This document shows, in pieces, positions 53,423 through 61,927 of a DNA stretch of 64,000 bases; position 1 is the first letter of the stretch, and every line of letters starts with the position of its first letter. The translations under genes were made by a program, and so were the position numbers. Origin of the DNA: Micrococcales bacterium (GTDB lineage: Bacteria; Actinomycetota; Actinomycetes; S36-B12; UBA10799); contig JADKAV010000009.1 in NCBI GenBank assembly GCA_016719135.1, positions 62,001-126,000 of the forward strand. Direction: 5' to 3'. The notes under the pieces were generated by a model that searched no databases, was not told the DNA's origin, and saw only the letters and a program-made list of their open reading frames with translations.

Positions 53423-53773
53423 GTGTCGCTGCCGGGAAATGCCTCGCACGTGACTGACCATGAAGGAGTGTTGGGTTCTCTCAGACGGCGCATCAGCCGG
53501 GCCGAACTGCCCGATCCGGTTTTCGCCGCGCTCGGGGCCCTGGATATCGCGCTCAAGGTGCCGGGGGCGGCCGGACGCTACTACGGCCAGCTTGTCGAGC
53601 ACGGCCACTCCCGCCTGGTGGAGGTCGGCACCGAGCGGGCTGTGCGCAAACGGGTGTCCCGCCTCGAGCAGACCGTAACCCCCGCTGCGAGCAGGTGGGC
53701 GGTGCGACTGTCACAGCGCCAGCGACGTCAACGGCGCATTCCGCGTAAACCCGTCATCCATCGCTCCGCCTGA
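53423..53773 (+). CDS. Short basic protein of unknown function
   Basis: 116 residues from GTG 53423, preceded by AGGAGG with short spacing; GTG 53450 is another possible start. Residues 20-65 form a helical region LGSLRRRISRAELPDPVFAALGALDIALK, and the C-terminal third is Arg/Gln-rich (LSQRQRRQRRIPRK). No known domain. It begins 9 bp after the exporter stop and may be co-transcribed, although the family is not obvious. Confidence 0.5.
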   Translation: MSLPGNASHVTDHEGVLGSLRRRISRAELPDPVFAALGALDIALKVPGAAGRYYGQLVEHGHSRLVEVGTERAVRKRVSRLEQTVTPAASRWAVRLSQRQRRQRRIPRKPVIHRSA

Positions 53774-53872
53774 AAGAGTTTCGAAAACGTTGCATCCAGA
53801 TCGCCTTCAAGTCGCGATTACCTGCATGTAGAGCGCGGCGCGGGGCCCGCTCCGGTCTGAAGGGTTTTCACC

Positions 53873-54541
53873 ATGGGATTCATTCGACGTATCGGCGCGG
53901 GCGCCGTCGCCACCTTTGCCGCTGCCGGACTTGCGATCGGATTGGCCGCTCCAGCATCCGCAGCACTTTCCTCCGACGAGACGAACGAGTTCCTCGGAAA
54001 GTTGACAGCGACCTACAACGACCCGGTCGAAACGGCGAACGACAACAATCCCTATGACTTCGACATTGTGACGAAGGCGGCGCTTGTAACAGGCGCCACG
54101 AACACCCTCGCGGGTCTGGACAAGTTCACCCTGTTCGCGCCCAACGACCGCGCCTTCGAGGCCCTCGCCAACGACCTCGGGCTCCTAGGAAAGAACTACC
54201 GCTTCTCCGCCAAGGTTGACGAGAAGCGCGTGTTCGAGGCCATCGCTGGGCTGGGCATCCCCACCGTGACCGAGGTCCTTCTGTACCACGTAGTGCCGAA
54301 CGCCAAAGTGACCGGAAAGGACGTGCTCTCAGGGCCGTTCAGCCAGCGCATCTCAATGGCCAACGGTGAGAAATTGCGCGTGACGGTCCTGTCGCGCAGT
54401 GCCCGATTCCCCGTCATCCTGCTAGGTGACAAGGATGGCAAGTTCTTCAACGACTCGGTCGTCCGCAGCAAGATCAACGCGGTCGAGACCGACAACACCG
54501 TAGTCCACGGCATCAGCGGCGTCCTCCTCCCGACGCTTTAG
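53873..54541 (+). CDS. Secreted fasciclin (FAS1) domain protein
   Basis: 222 residues. The signal peptide is VATFAAAGLAIGLAAPASA. One FAS1 domain has its H1 box at DKFTLFAPNDRAFEALA, a YHVVPN turn, GEKLRVTVL, and the H2 box INAVETDNTVVHGISGVLLP. Known FAS1 proteins mediate adhesion or cell-surface contacts. No transmembrane anchor or sorting signal is seen. It is a single gene ended by a strong hairpin. Confidence 0.87.
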   Translation: MGFIRRIGAGAVATFAAAGLAIGLAAPASAALSSDETNEFLGKLTATYNDPVETANDNNPYDFDIVTKAALVTGATNTLAGLDKFTLFAPNDRAFEALANDLGLLGKNYRFSAKVDEKRVFEAIAGLGIPTVTEVLLYHVVPNAKVTGKDVLSGPFSQRISMANGEKLRVTVLSRSARFPVILLGDKDGKFFNDSVVRSKINAVETDNTVVHGISGVLLPTL

Positions 54542-54550
54542 CCCTCACCC

Positions 54551-54588
54551 GAAGAGGGTGGTGAGTCCTACCGCTCACCACCCTCTTC
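54551..54588 (+). terminator. Rho-independent-like terminator after FAS1 gene
   Basis: GAAGAGGGTGGTGAG (54551-54565) pairs perfectly over 15 bp with CTCACCACCCTCTTC (54574-54588) around an 8-nt loop, 10 bp after the FAS1 stop. No T-tract follows, as is common in high-GC actinobacteria. Confidence 0.75.
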
Positions 54589-54724
54589 CCATGCGCTGCG
54601 CGTTGTGGTGAATCATCGACCGCCCACACGTGGCGGCTGCAAAGAGCGGGCTTTGCCCGACGTGCAGGCGTGACGGAGCCGACGCGCCGCAGCCGGCCTG
54701 CGTTCCGCGACCTACGATGATCGA

Positions 54725-55234
54725 GTGCGGCGCATCGTGGGGTTGCTGGCCACCACCGCGGTGCTCGCGGGGTGTGCCGGGGAGTTCCAGCGCACGGTTC
54801 CCAAGGAATACCGCAAGTCGATCCGCGCGGCGGCCAAGGAGTGTCCGGAACTCACGCCCAAGCTGCTCGCCGCGCAGATCGATCAAGAATCGGGATTCGA
54901 CCCGGATGCTGTCTCCCCCGCGGGGGCCGAAGGGATCGCCCAGTTCATCCCGGACACTTGGGCGGTCTGGGGACGCGATCTGGACGGCGACGGTGTCGCT
55001 TCGCCGTACAACCCCGAGGAAGCCATCGATGCCCAAGCGCGACTGATGTGTTTCCTGATCTTCGAAGCCCGGACCTCCGGCATCAAGGGCGACGAGATTG
55101 AGTTGGCACTCGCGGGTTACAACGCCGGGTGGAGCCAGGTGGTGCGCTACGACGGTATCCCGCCGTTTCGTGAGACCGAGGCTTACGTCAAACGCATCCG
55201 TGACCGGCAGAGCGGCTACCGATTCCGGGACTGA
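54725..55234 (+). CDS. Lytic transglycosylase lipoprotein (SLT domain)
   Basis: 169 residues. The lipobox is LAGC at residue 17. The transglycosylase domain has QIDQESGFDPDAVSPAGAEGIAQFIPDTW with catalytic Glu and the G-A-x-G-I-x-Q-F motif. AGYNAGWSQVVRYDGIP follows and the end is ETEAYVKRI. It cleaves peptidoglycan with 1,6-anhydro product formation, from the outer face of the membrane. ATG/GTG 54725 is the only start that gives the lipoprotein signal. Confidence 0.88.
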   Translation: MRRIVGLLATTAVLAGCAGEFQRTVPKEYRKSIRAAAKECPELTPKLLAAQIDQESGFDPDAVSPAGAEGIAQFIPDTWAVWGRDLDGDGVASPYNPEEAIDAQARLMCFLIFEARTSGIKGDEIELALAGYNAGWSQVVRYDGIPPFRETEAYVKRIRDRQSGYRFRD

Positions 55235-55568
55235 ACTGACTGGAGCGCGAGCCAGATCGCCTTCAGTGGCGTGTACCTCTCCCGTGCGTGCGCGGACTCG
55301 ACGCGCCCACTGCCCCTTCGTATTTCGCAGATGAATGGGACCCTCGGGCCACCTTCTCGTAACAGTTGCTCCAACCGTGGCGCACCGCCGAGGCGGACTC
55401 GGAGAAACGGCCAGGGATGGTGATCATCGGGCGGTACGCGATCCCACCCTGTCGTCTGGGACGGGCGCACCGCCCGTTTGCACCTCGACTCGTCCTAGCT
55501 AGCCGCGCCGGCGCGCCATGGAGTGCACGAATCCTCGCACTCATCCCATAATTCAACGTCTGTAGAAC
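55235..55568. other. Intergenic region with a two-tier hairpin
   Basis: 334 bp. GGGCGGT (55429-55435) pairs with ACCGCCC (55469-55475). Inside it GCG pairs with CGC and TCCCA (55442-55446) with TGGGA (55457-55461). The structure is in the leader of the following ABC permease gene and could be a terminator for the upstream gene or a leader element. Nothing else is recognised. Confidence 0.45.
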
Positions 55569-56642
55569 ATGCGGAGTAATCTGAAATCCATGCGCGCCAT
55601 GATCCTCAAAGAGTTCCGGGAACTGCGCCGTGACCACCGAACGATGGGCATGCTGATCGGGATGCCGGTCCTGCTACTGGTCGTCTTCGGATACGCGGCG
55701 AACTTCACCGTCGACAACGTGCCCACGGCGACCGTCGGGCCGCAGGCCGAACAGGTGGCCCAACAGGTCGAGGTGATTGCGCAGGCACCCTTCGACGTCG
55801 TTGAAGTGGACCCCGGCGGTAACGCCGCCACCGCCGAGGATCTGCTACAGCGTGACAGTGTGGACGTGGCCATCGATACCGGCCAGCAGCCGCCGGTCGC
55901 CTATATCGACGGGTCGTCGCTGTTCACCGCGCAGACATCGATAGCGGCGTTCAACCGCCTCGGCGATCAGGTCACCGTCGAGATCTTGTTCAATCCCGAG
56001 TTGAAGACCAGCTGGGTCATGGTGCCGGCCATCATCGGGTTGATCCTGACCTTCATCGGGACCATCATCACAAGCATCGGGATGGTCAAGGAGAAACAAA
56101 CCGGCACCATCGAGCAACTGGCGGTCATGCCGATCAAACCCAGCACCGTGATCCTCGGCAAGATCCTGCCCTATTTCCTGCTCGCCACCCTGGACATGGT
56201 CCTGGTCACGGTGCTCGGCATGGTTCTGTTCGACGTTCCGTTCAACGGCAGTGTCGGTGTCTTCGCCATCGGTGCCGGCCTGTTCCTCTTCGTGGTTCTG
56301 GGCCTTGGCGTATTCGTCTCGACCATTTCGCAGAACGTCGGTCAGGCGATTCAGACCGCCTTCTTCTTCCTGCTCCCCCAGATCCTGCTGTCCGGTTTCA
56401 TCTTCCCGCTGGAGGCTATCCCGTGGGGGGTCCGCTGGATCAGCTACTTCCTGCCGCTGACCTATTTCACGATGGTGTCGCAGGGCGTCATGCTGCGCGG
56501 GGCACCCCTGGATGCCTTGTGGTTCCCGCTGATCATGCTCGCGATCATGGCGGTGGTCATCTTCACCGGGGCGGTCCTGCGGTTCCGGCGGAACCTGGCC
56601 CCCGGCGACGGCCGTCGGTCGAAGCCGAAGGTGTCCGCGTGA
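55569..56642 (+). CDS. ABC-2 type exporter permease (YbhS/YbhR-like)
   Basis: 357 residues from ATG 55569 (ATG 55590 is also possible). Helix 1 (GMLIGMPVLLLVVFGYA) is followed by a 130-residue extracytoplasmic domain. Five helices follow, with VKEKQTGTIEQLAVMPIKPSTVILGKILPY after the second helix and a final QILLSGFIFPLEAIPWGVRWISYFLPLTYF. This is the LPS-type ABC-2 permease of YbhS/YhhJ. It is first of a four-gene operon with 4-bp overlaps. Confidence 0.87.
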   Translation: MRSNLKSMRAMILKEFRELRRDHRTMGMLIGMPVLLLVVFGYAANFTVDNVPTATVGPQAEQVAQQVEVIAQAPFDVVEVDPGGNAATAEDLLQRDSVDVAIDTGQQPPVAYIDGSSLFTAQTSIAAFNRLGDQVTVEILFNPELKTSWVMVPAIIGLILTFIGTIITSIGMVKEKQTGTIEQLAVMPIKPSTVILGKILPYFLLATLDMVLVTVLGMVLFDVPFNGSVGVFAIGAGLFLFVVLGLGVFVSTISQNVGQAIQTAFFFLLPQILLSGFIFPLEAIPWGVRWISYFLPLTYFTMVSQGVMLRGAPLDALWFPLIMLAIMAVVIFTGAVLRFRRNLAPGDGRRSKPKVSA

Positions 56643-57445
56643 GTGCCCACGAGTTGACCGTGCGGTTCGGGCACGTCCTGGCCCTCGACGCTGTCAGTCT
56701 GCAGACACCGCCCGGACAGATCACCGCGGTGGTCGGCGGGGACGGGGCTGGCAAAACCACCCTGCTCGAGGCTCTGGTGGATCTGGTCCCGATCGAGGCC
56801 GGATCCGTGGATTCACCGGCGCGGTCCACCATCGGATTCATGCCTGCCGGAGCAGGCAGCTGGAGCGAGCTGAGCGTCGATGAGAACGTCGCCTTCGTCG
56901 GGGGTTCTTACGGGCTGGCCACCGATGTGCTGACCACCCGCGCCGACGACCTGCTGACCCGTGCGGGACTGTCCGACGTGCGCGATCGGCTGGCCGGGCA
57001 GCTCTCCGGAGGCATGCGCAAGAAGCTCGGTTTCTGCCTGGCCATGCTGCACGAACCGCAACTGCTCATCCTGGACGAGCCGAGCACCGGCTTGGACCCT
57101 GTCAGCAGGGTGGAACTGTGGCGTCTGATCAGTGAAGCTGCGGCGCGCGGAACAGCGGTGGTTCTGACCACGACCTACCTGGACGAGGCTGAGCGGGCGG
57201 GATCAGTGCTGGTCCTGGAACGCGGCAGGGCATTGCTGTCGGGGTCCCCTCAGGACGTGGTGTCGTCGTATCCTGGCGTGATCGTGCAGACCGACAGTCC
57301 CACCCGCCCGCAGTTCGCGTGGCGCCACGGCACCGGCTACCGGGAATGGTGGCCCGACGATCCACCGAAAGGGAGCACCACGACCGCATTGACCCTCGAG
57401 GACGTCTCGATCGTCGCGTCACTTCGTCAAGAGGTGGGGTCATGA
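56639..57445 (+). CDS. ABC exporter ATPase A
   Basis: 268 residues from GTG 56639 (GTGA overlap with the permease stop). Walker A is VGGDGAGKTTL, where the first residues are GG-D instead of GPNGAG, a YbhF-type variant. The signature is LSGGMRKKLGF, Walker B is LLILDEPSTGLDP and the switch region is TTTYLDEAE, with Tyr in place of the usual H-loop His. The missing H-loop His suggests this site may be weak in ATP hydrolysis. It works together with ATPase B. Confidence 0.85.
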   Translation: MSAHELTVRFGHVLALDAVSLQTPPGQITAVVGGDGAGKTTLLEALVDLVPIEAGSVDSPARSTIGFMPAGAGSWSELSVDENVAFVGGSYGLATDVLTTRADDLLTRAGLSDVRDRLAGQLSGGMRKKLGFCLAMLHEPQLLILDEPSTGLDPVSRVELWRLISEAAARGTAVVLTTTYLDEAERAGSVLVLERGRALLSGSPQDVVSSYPGVIVQTDSPTRPQFAWRHGTGYREWWPDDPPKGSTTTALTLEDVSIVASLRQEVGS

Positions 57446-58299
57446 GCGGGCCTCTGCTGCAGGCGCAGGCGCTGAGCAGGACCTTCGGCGCGTTCACCGC
57501 AGTGGACCAGGTCACCTTCGACGTCGCGCCCGGCGAGGTCGTGGGCCTGCTCGGGGCCAACGGGGCGGGCAAGACCACGGTCATTCGGATGTTGCTCGGC
57601 CTGCTGCGTCCCACAGCAGGACACGCGCTGCTGAACGGCAACCCCCCGAGCCGGGCCGGCCGGGAGCGGCTGGGTTACGTCCCGCAGGGCCTGGGTCTCT
57701 ACGCCGAACTCACCGTGAGGGAGAACCTCGAGTTCGCGGCGCAGGCATTCGGGTGCCCACCGGCGCGACCGGAGGGGCCGATGCGGGAAACCCGGGACCG
57801 GCTGGTGTCGGATCTGCCCCTGGGCATTCGCCGGCAGGTCGCCTTTCTGTGTGCACTGCAGCACCGGCCGGACGTGCTGGTGCTCGACGAGCCGAGCTCT
57901 GGTGTGGAGCCGCTGGGCAGGGCGCGGCTGTGGGACCAGATCCGAGAGCAGTCCCAGCGCGGTGTGGGCGTGCTGGTGACGACCCACTACATGCAGGAGG
58001 CGCAGCAGTGTGATCGCCTGCTGCTGATGTCTCAGGGCCGCCTGGTCGCACAGGGGACCGAGGCGGACATCGTTGACGGGACCACCGCCGTAGCAGTGGC
58101 CTCCGATGACTGGGCCCGGGTCTTCGCCGTGCTGAGTGCCGCGGGGCTGGCCGTGAACCTTGCCGGGCGGGATGTGCGGGTGATCGATCCCGATCTGCCG
58201 GTCGTGCGGGAACTGCTCGCCGGGCAAGGGATCGAGGCGGCCTGCCACGAGGTACCCGCGACCATCGAGGAACGTATGACCATGCTGGCGCGGACATGA
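57442..58299 (+). CDS. ABC exporter ATPase B
   Basis: 285 residues. Walker A is GANGAGKTTV, the Q-loop region is LGYVPQGLGLYAELTV, and the signature is the degenerate LPLGIRRQVAF. Walker B is VLVLDEPSSGVEP and the H-loop is TTHYMQEAQQ. LPLG in place of LSGG is characteristic of the second domain of YbhF-like ATPases, so A and B correspond to the two halves that are fused in E. coli. It overlaps ATPase A and TetR by 4 bp each. Confidence 0.87.
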   Translation: MSGPLLQAQALSRTFGAFTAVDQVTFDVAPGEVVGLLGANGAGKTTVIRMLLGLLRPTAGHALLNGNPPSRAGRERLGYVPQGLGLYAELTVRENLEFAAQAFGCPPARPEGPMRETRDRLVSDLPLGIRRQVAFLCALQHRPDVLVLDEPSSGVEPLGRARLWDQIREQSQRGVGVLVTTHYMQEAQQCDRLLLMSQGRLVAQGTEADIVDGTTAVAVASDDWARVFAVLSAAGLAVNLAGRDVRVIDPDLPVVRELLAGQGIEAACHEVPATIEERMTMLART

Positions 58300-58877
58300 A
58301 GCCCCGGGGCCGCCGTCCCGGTGACGAGGACACCCGCGCACGGATCCTGAACGTGGCACGCGAGCAGTTCGCGCACAGCGGCTACGAACGGGCCAGTATG
58401 CGGTCCATCGCCGGCCAGGCGCAGGTGGATCCTGCGCTCATCACGCACTACTTCGGTTCAAAAGTGGGGCTGCTGACCGAGGCCTTGCGACTTCCCGTCG
58501 ATCCCGCGGTGGTGCTGGAGTCGGTGGGCCACAGTGAGCCCGATCACATGGGAGAGGCCCTGGTCCGGGCCATGGTCGGCGCGTGGGAGACGCCTGTTGT
58601 CCGTCAGCACTTCTTGGGGATGCTGCGCACTGCGGCCTCCCACGAGGTGGCTCGGGAAGTGATGCAACAGACTCTGCACGACTCGGTGCAAGTGGCTGTG
58701 GCACGACTGGTCGACGACGACGCGGACCGTCGCAGCGCGCTCGTGATGACCCAGATGGCGGGGCTGGCCTTCACGCGGTACTTCCTGCAGCTGCCGGAGG
58801 TCGTCGCTCTGACCCCTGAAGAACTTGCCGCGAGCATTGGGCCCACGATCCAGCGGTATCTGGTCGACCCGCTCTGA
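58296..58877 (+). CDS. TetR-family regulator (CecR-like context)
   Basis: 193 residues. The helix-turn-helix is ASMRSIAGQAQVDPALITHYFGSKVGLL, followed by a helical C-terminal domain. It is last in the operon permease-ATPase-ATPase-TetR. A TetR regulator with a YbhGFSR-like ABC exporter recalls E. coli CecR, although the gene order differs here. The TGA (58875-58877) abuts the stop of the convergent glucosidase gene, reading TGATCA. Confidence 0.82.
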   Translation: MKPRGRRPGDEDTRARILNVAREQFAHSGYERASMRSIAGQAQVDPALITHYFGSKVGLLTEALRLPVDPAVVLESVGHSEPDHMGEALVRAMVGAWETPVVRQHFLGMLRTAASHEVAREVMQQTLHDSVQVAVARLVDDDADRRSALVMTQMAGLAFTRYFLQLPEVVALTPEELAASIGPTIQRYLVDPL

Positions 58878-60455
58878 TCAGACCTCCCACCAGACCGCAG
58901 CATCCGGCGGTAGCCAGCCATCCGGCGGCTTGGGATCGGAGTGGGCCAGGATCCTCCCGGGCGGCAGAGCGATGGACGTGTCCCCGAGGTTCATCAACAC
59001 GTCGATGGTCCCGGTGTCCGTCGGGCGCTGGAAGTGCACCCGGTCCGGCGCCTCGTCGCGCCACTGGAAGCCCGCCCCGACCAGCTGCTTGCGCACACCC
59101 AGCCACCGCCTGGTCAGTTCCAAGGTGGAGGTAGGATCGCGCCGTTGGCTTTCGACGGTGAAACCGGCGAACTGCGGCGGCTGGGGCAGCCACGGCTCGA
59201 CCTCGTCGTCGCAGAAGCCGAACGGGGGCTGTGAGCCGGACCACGGCAGTGGCACGCGGCAGCCGTCACGGCCACGATCGGTACCGCCGGAGCGCTGCCA
59301 CACCGGGTCGGCCAGGACCTCGTCGGGCAGATCGTCCACATTCGGCAGACCGAGTTCCTGACCCTGGTACAGGCACGCTGCGCCCGGCAGGCCCAGCATC
59401 AACAGGGTCAGCGCCCGTGACCGTGCCGGACCCAGCCGGCTCGCGCTGCGCGGGGTGTCATGGTTGTCGATGACCCACACGGGCTCGGTGTCCGCCAGCA
59501 CCTCCTGGATCGCAGCCCGAAGCGCCGGAGCGTCCCAGCCGGCCTTGAGGATCGGGAACCCGAACGTCTGCGGGAACTCGTCGTCGCTGCTGTACGAGGC
59601 ACCGCCGGACCAGATCTCACCGATCGCGGTTGGCTGGTGCTCGTAACCTCGCAGCGTCGAGCGCAGCGCGCGCAGAACCTCGTGGGTGCGGTTGTCCGCG
59701 TCATGGGTCAACAGGTCGTTGCCGAACCGCACATCGTTGCGGTCGACATCCTTGGTCAAATGGTCTGCGACATCCACCCGGAACCCGTCGACGCCTTTGT
59801 CCAGCCAGAAGCGCCAGATCTGTTCGAACGCGGCCAGCACGGCGGGGTTCAGCCAATTCAGATCCGGTTGCTCGGCGGTGAACAGGTGGAAGTACCACTG
59901 CCCGGGCGTGCCGTCGGGCTCCGTGACCCGGGTCCACACCGGTGTCTGCGTGAACGATCCGAGCACATCGGTGGGAGGGACTGCACCATCGGCGCCGCGG
60001 CCGTCGCGGAACAGGTACCAGTCGCGTTCACGTGCCCCACGCCCAGCCGCCACCGCGGCGGTGAACCACGCATGCTGGTCCGAGGTGTGGTTCGGGACCA
60101 TGTCCAGCAACACCCGCAGCCCCCGGTCGTGGGCGGCTTGTAGCAGTTCGTCGAAGTCGGCCATGGTGCCGAAGATCGGGTCGATCGCGTAGTAGTCACT
60201 GACGTCGTAGCCATGGTCCACCTGAGGACTGCAGAACACCGGGGACAGCCACACAGCGTCGACCCCCAGCCCCACCACGTGGTCGAGCCGATCGATGATT
60301 CCTCGTAGGTCGCCGACTCCCTGTGAACTGCCGGCACAGGCGTAGGAGCGGGGGTAGATCTGGTAGAACACCGCGTCGGTCCACCATGGCCGTTCCCCCG
60401 GAACAACAGAAGACCCACTGCCGCCCGGTGCGGTCAGTGGGTCTTCCGTTGTCAT
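58878..60455 (-). CDS. GH13 alpha-glucosidase/oligo-1,6-glucosidase
   Basis: 525 residues from ATG 60455. The barrel motifs are in order: DVSDYYAIDP, VLLDMVPNHTSDQH (region I), DGFRVDVADHLTKD (region II with nucleophile Asp), AIGEIWSGG (region III with acid Glu) and VIDNHDTPR (region IV). There is no signal peptide, so it acts inside the cell on imported oligosaccharides. It lies 10 bp downstream of the sugar-binding lipoprotein gene, which suggests an uptake-and-cleavage operon. Confidence 0.88.
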   Translation of the reverse strand: MTTEDPLTAPGGSGSSVVPGERPWWTDAVFYQIYPRSYACAGSSQGVGDLRGIIDRLDHVVGLGVDAVWLSPVFCSPQVDHGYDVSDYYAIDPIFGTMADFDELLQAAHDRGLRVLLDMVPNHTSDQHAWFTAAVAAGRGARERDWYLFRDGRGADGAVPPTDVLGSFTQTPVWTRVTEPDGTPGQWYFHLFTAEQPDLNWLNPAVLAAFEQIWRFWLDKGVDGFRVDVADHLTKDVDRNDVRFGNDLLTHDADNRTHEVLRALRSTLRGYEHQPTAIGEIWSGGASYSSDDEFPQTFGFPILKAGWDAPALRAAIQEVLADTEPVWVIDNHDTPRSASRLGPARSRALTLLMLGLPGAACLYQGQELGLPNVDDLPDEVLADPVWQRSGGTDRGRDGCRVPLPWSGSQPPFGFCDDEVEPWLPQPPQFAGFTVESQRRDPTSTLELTRRWLGVRKQLVGAGFQWRDEAPDRVHFQRPTDTGTIDVLMNLGDTSIALPPGRILAHSDPKPPDGWLPPDAAVWWEV

Positions 60456-60465
60456 GCGCGTGGGG

Positions 60466-61713
60466 CTACTGAATGCGTTGCTCCACGTTGGCTTGCGCCT
60501 CTTCCATCGCCTTCTGGGGGTTGGCCCCGTCCAGGATGTTCTTCTCGGCAAGGCCGACCTCTTCGTACATCGGTCCCATCTCCGGGTACGGCAGGTTCGG
60601 GAACCCGTCGGTGCCGAACTCAGCGACGGCCGCGATGATCGGGTCGTCCTGTGCCGCGCTCAGCGAGTCCTTCCACGCCGGCGGGCGCGGGTCGGCTGCG
60701 AACAGGCTGTCCATGAACTCGGTGTTCAGAGTCGCGTCCAGGAAGGCCTGTGCCGTGGTCGCGTTCTGCGAGCTCTGGCTCAGGTAGAAGCCCTGCGCTC
60801 CGACGATCGGGATCGATGGGCTGTCAGAACCGTCCCATGTGGGAAGGCCCTCGGCGCTGAACGGCACGCCATCACCCTCGGCGTCCTCGACCACGGTCTT
60901 GTTCCACGGGCCGGTGATCCAGTAGGCGAGCTTGCCCTGCGCCCAGGCATTGGTCAGGTCGTCACCGACGAATGTCGACTTGACGATGCCCTGCTTGCCC
61001 CAGTCGGAGAAGGCTTCTGCCCAGGCGATGCCACCGGGGCTGGTAAGACCGATGTCCTGGACGTCGTAGTTACCTTCGGCGTCCGGACCGCCGAAGAAGT
61101 AGCCGCCGGCGGCGGAGAAGAACGGGAACGCGTGGTAGGCGTCACCGGCGTCACCGACCTGTAGGCCCACCGGGAAGCGGGTCTTGCCGTCCTTCTTCAA
61201 CTGCAGTCCCGTGTCGCCCATCTCATTCAGCGAGGTCGGAGCGTCCGGGGCCAGCTTGGTGTTGCGGAACAGCAGGATGTTCTCGGTCGCCACGGGCACG
61301 CCGTAGGTCTGACCTGCGATGGTGAAGGCGTTCACCGACGCGGTGACGAAGCTGTCGCGGCTGGAGCCCAGGTTGATCGGTGCCACCAGGCCGCTGTCAA
61401 CGAACTCTCCGGCCCAGTCGTTCGCGCCGAGCAGGATGTCCGGGCCCTGGCCCTGGGGTGCCTGCTGGACGAACTGGTCCTTCATGCCGTCGAAGTTGAC
61501 CTGCTGAACGGTGACGTCAACGCCGTTCTCGTCGCCCCAGGTCTGCGCGAGCTCGCCGATCGGTCCGGCCCGTTTCTCATCGGCCCAGATGGTCAGGGCA
61601 CTGCCGGATTCGGCCTCCGAGCCCGAACCGCCGTCGTCGCTGCCGCAAGCGGCCAGCGCGAAGCCCAGTGTGAGGGTGGCGGCTAGGGCCACTCCTCGTT
61701 TGATGCTGTGCAT
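60466..61713 (-). CDS. Sugar ABC transporter substrate-binding lipoprotein (MalE-like)
   Basis: 415 residues from ATG 61713 with GGAG upstream. The lipobox is ALAAC with cleavage before Cys at about residue 23, followed by a Gly/Ser linker. The mature domain starts LTIWADEKRAGPIGELAQTW, with PQGQGPDILLGANDWAGEFVDSGLVAP typical of maltose/maltodextrin-binding proteins, and ends KAMEEAQANVEQRIQ. Its presence beside GH13 and MalK/MalG genes makes alpha-glucoside uptake likely. Confidence 0.87.
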   Translation of the reverse strand: MHSIKRGVALAATLTLGFALAACGSDDGGSGSEAESGSALTIWADEKRAGPIGELAQTWGDENGVDVTVQQVNFDGMKDQFVQQAPQGQGPDILLGANDWAGEFVDSGLVAPINLGSSRDSFVTASVNAFTIAGQTYGVPVATENILLFRNTKLAPDAPTSLNEMGDTGLQLKKDGKTRFPVGLQVGDAGDAYHAFPFFSAAGGYFFGGPDAEGNYDVQDIGLTSPGGIAWAEAFSDWGKQGIVKSTFVGDDLTNAWAQGKLAYWITGPWNKTVVEDAEGDGVPFSAEGLPTWDGSDSPSIPIVGAQGFYLSQSSQNATTAQAFLDATLNTEFMDSLFAADPRPPAWKDSLSAAQDDPIIAAVAEFGTDGFPNLPYPEMGPMYEEVGLAEKNILDGANPQKAMEEAQANVEQRIQ

Positions 61714-61882
61714 CTGCACTCCATTCCCGTTGGTGGGTCCTTCATGTCCGCGTTGCATCCCCGATAGCGCACGCAACCAGACTGAGATCAACGTATCGGA
61801 GACACACGACGGACGCACGCGAACACGCGTTCCGCGCAGTCCAGGGACTAGCAATCGGTGACTTTCACCCGGCGAGGGGGAA

Positions 61883-61899
61883 CGAACCGGTGCGGTTCG
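61883..61899. promoter_or_regulatory. Perfect inverted repeat upstream of sugar-binding protein gene
   Basis: CGAACCG (61883-61889) and CGGTTCG (61893-61899) around a 3-bp spacer, between the MalK stop (61928) and the binding-protein start (61713). Could be a LacI-type operator for the sugar operon or a terminator hairpin for malK. The 3-nt loop is short for a strong hairpin. Confidence 0.4.
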
Positions 61900-61927
61900 G
61901 CGCTTCTGGTCGCAAGCGCGGGGCCCT

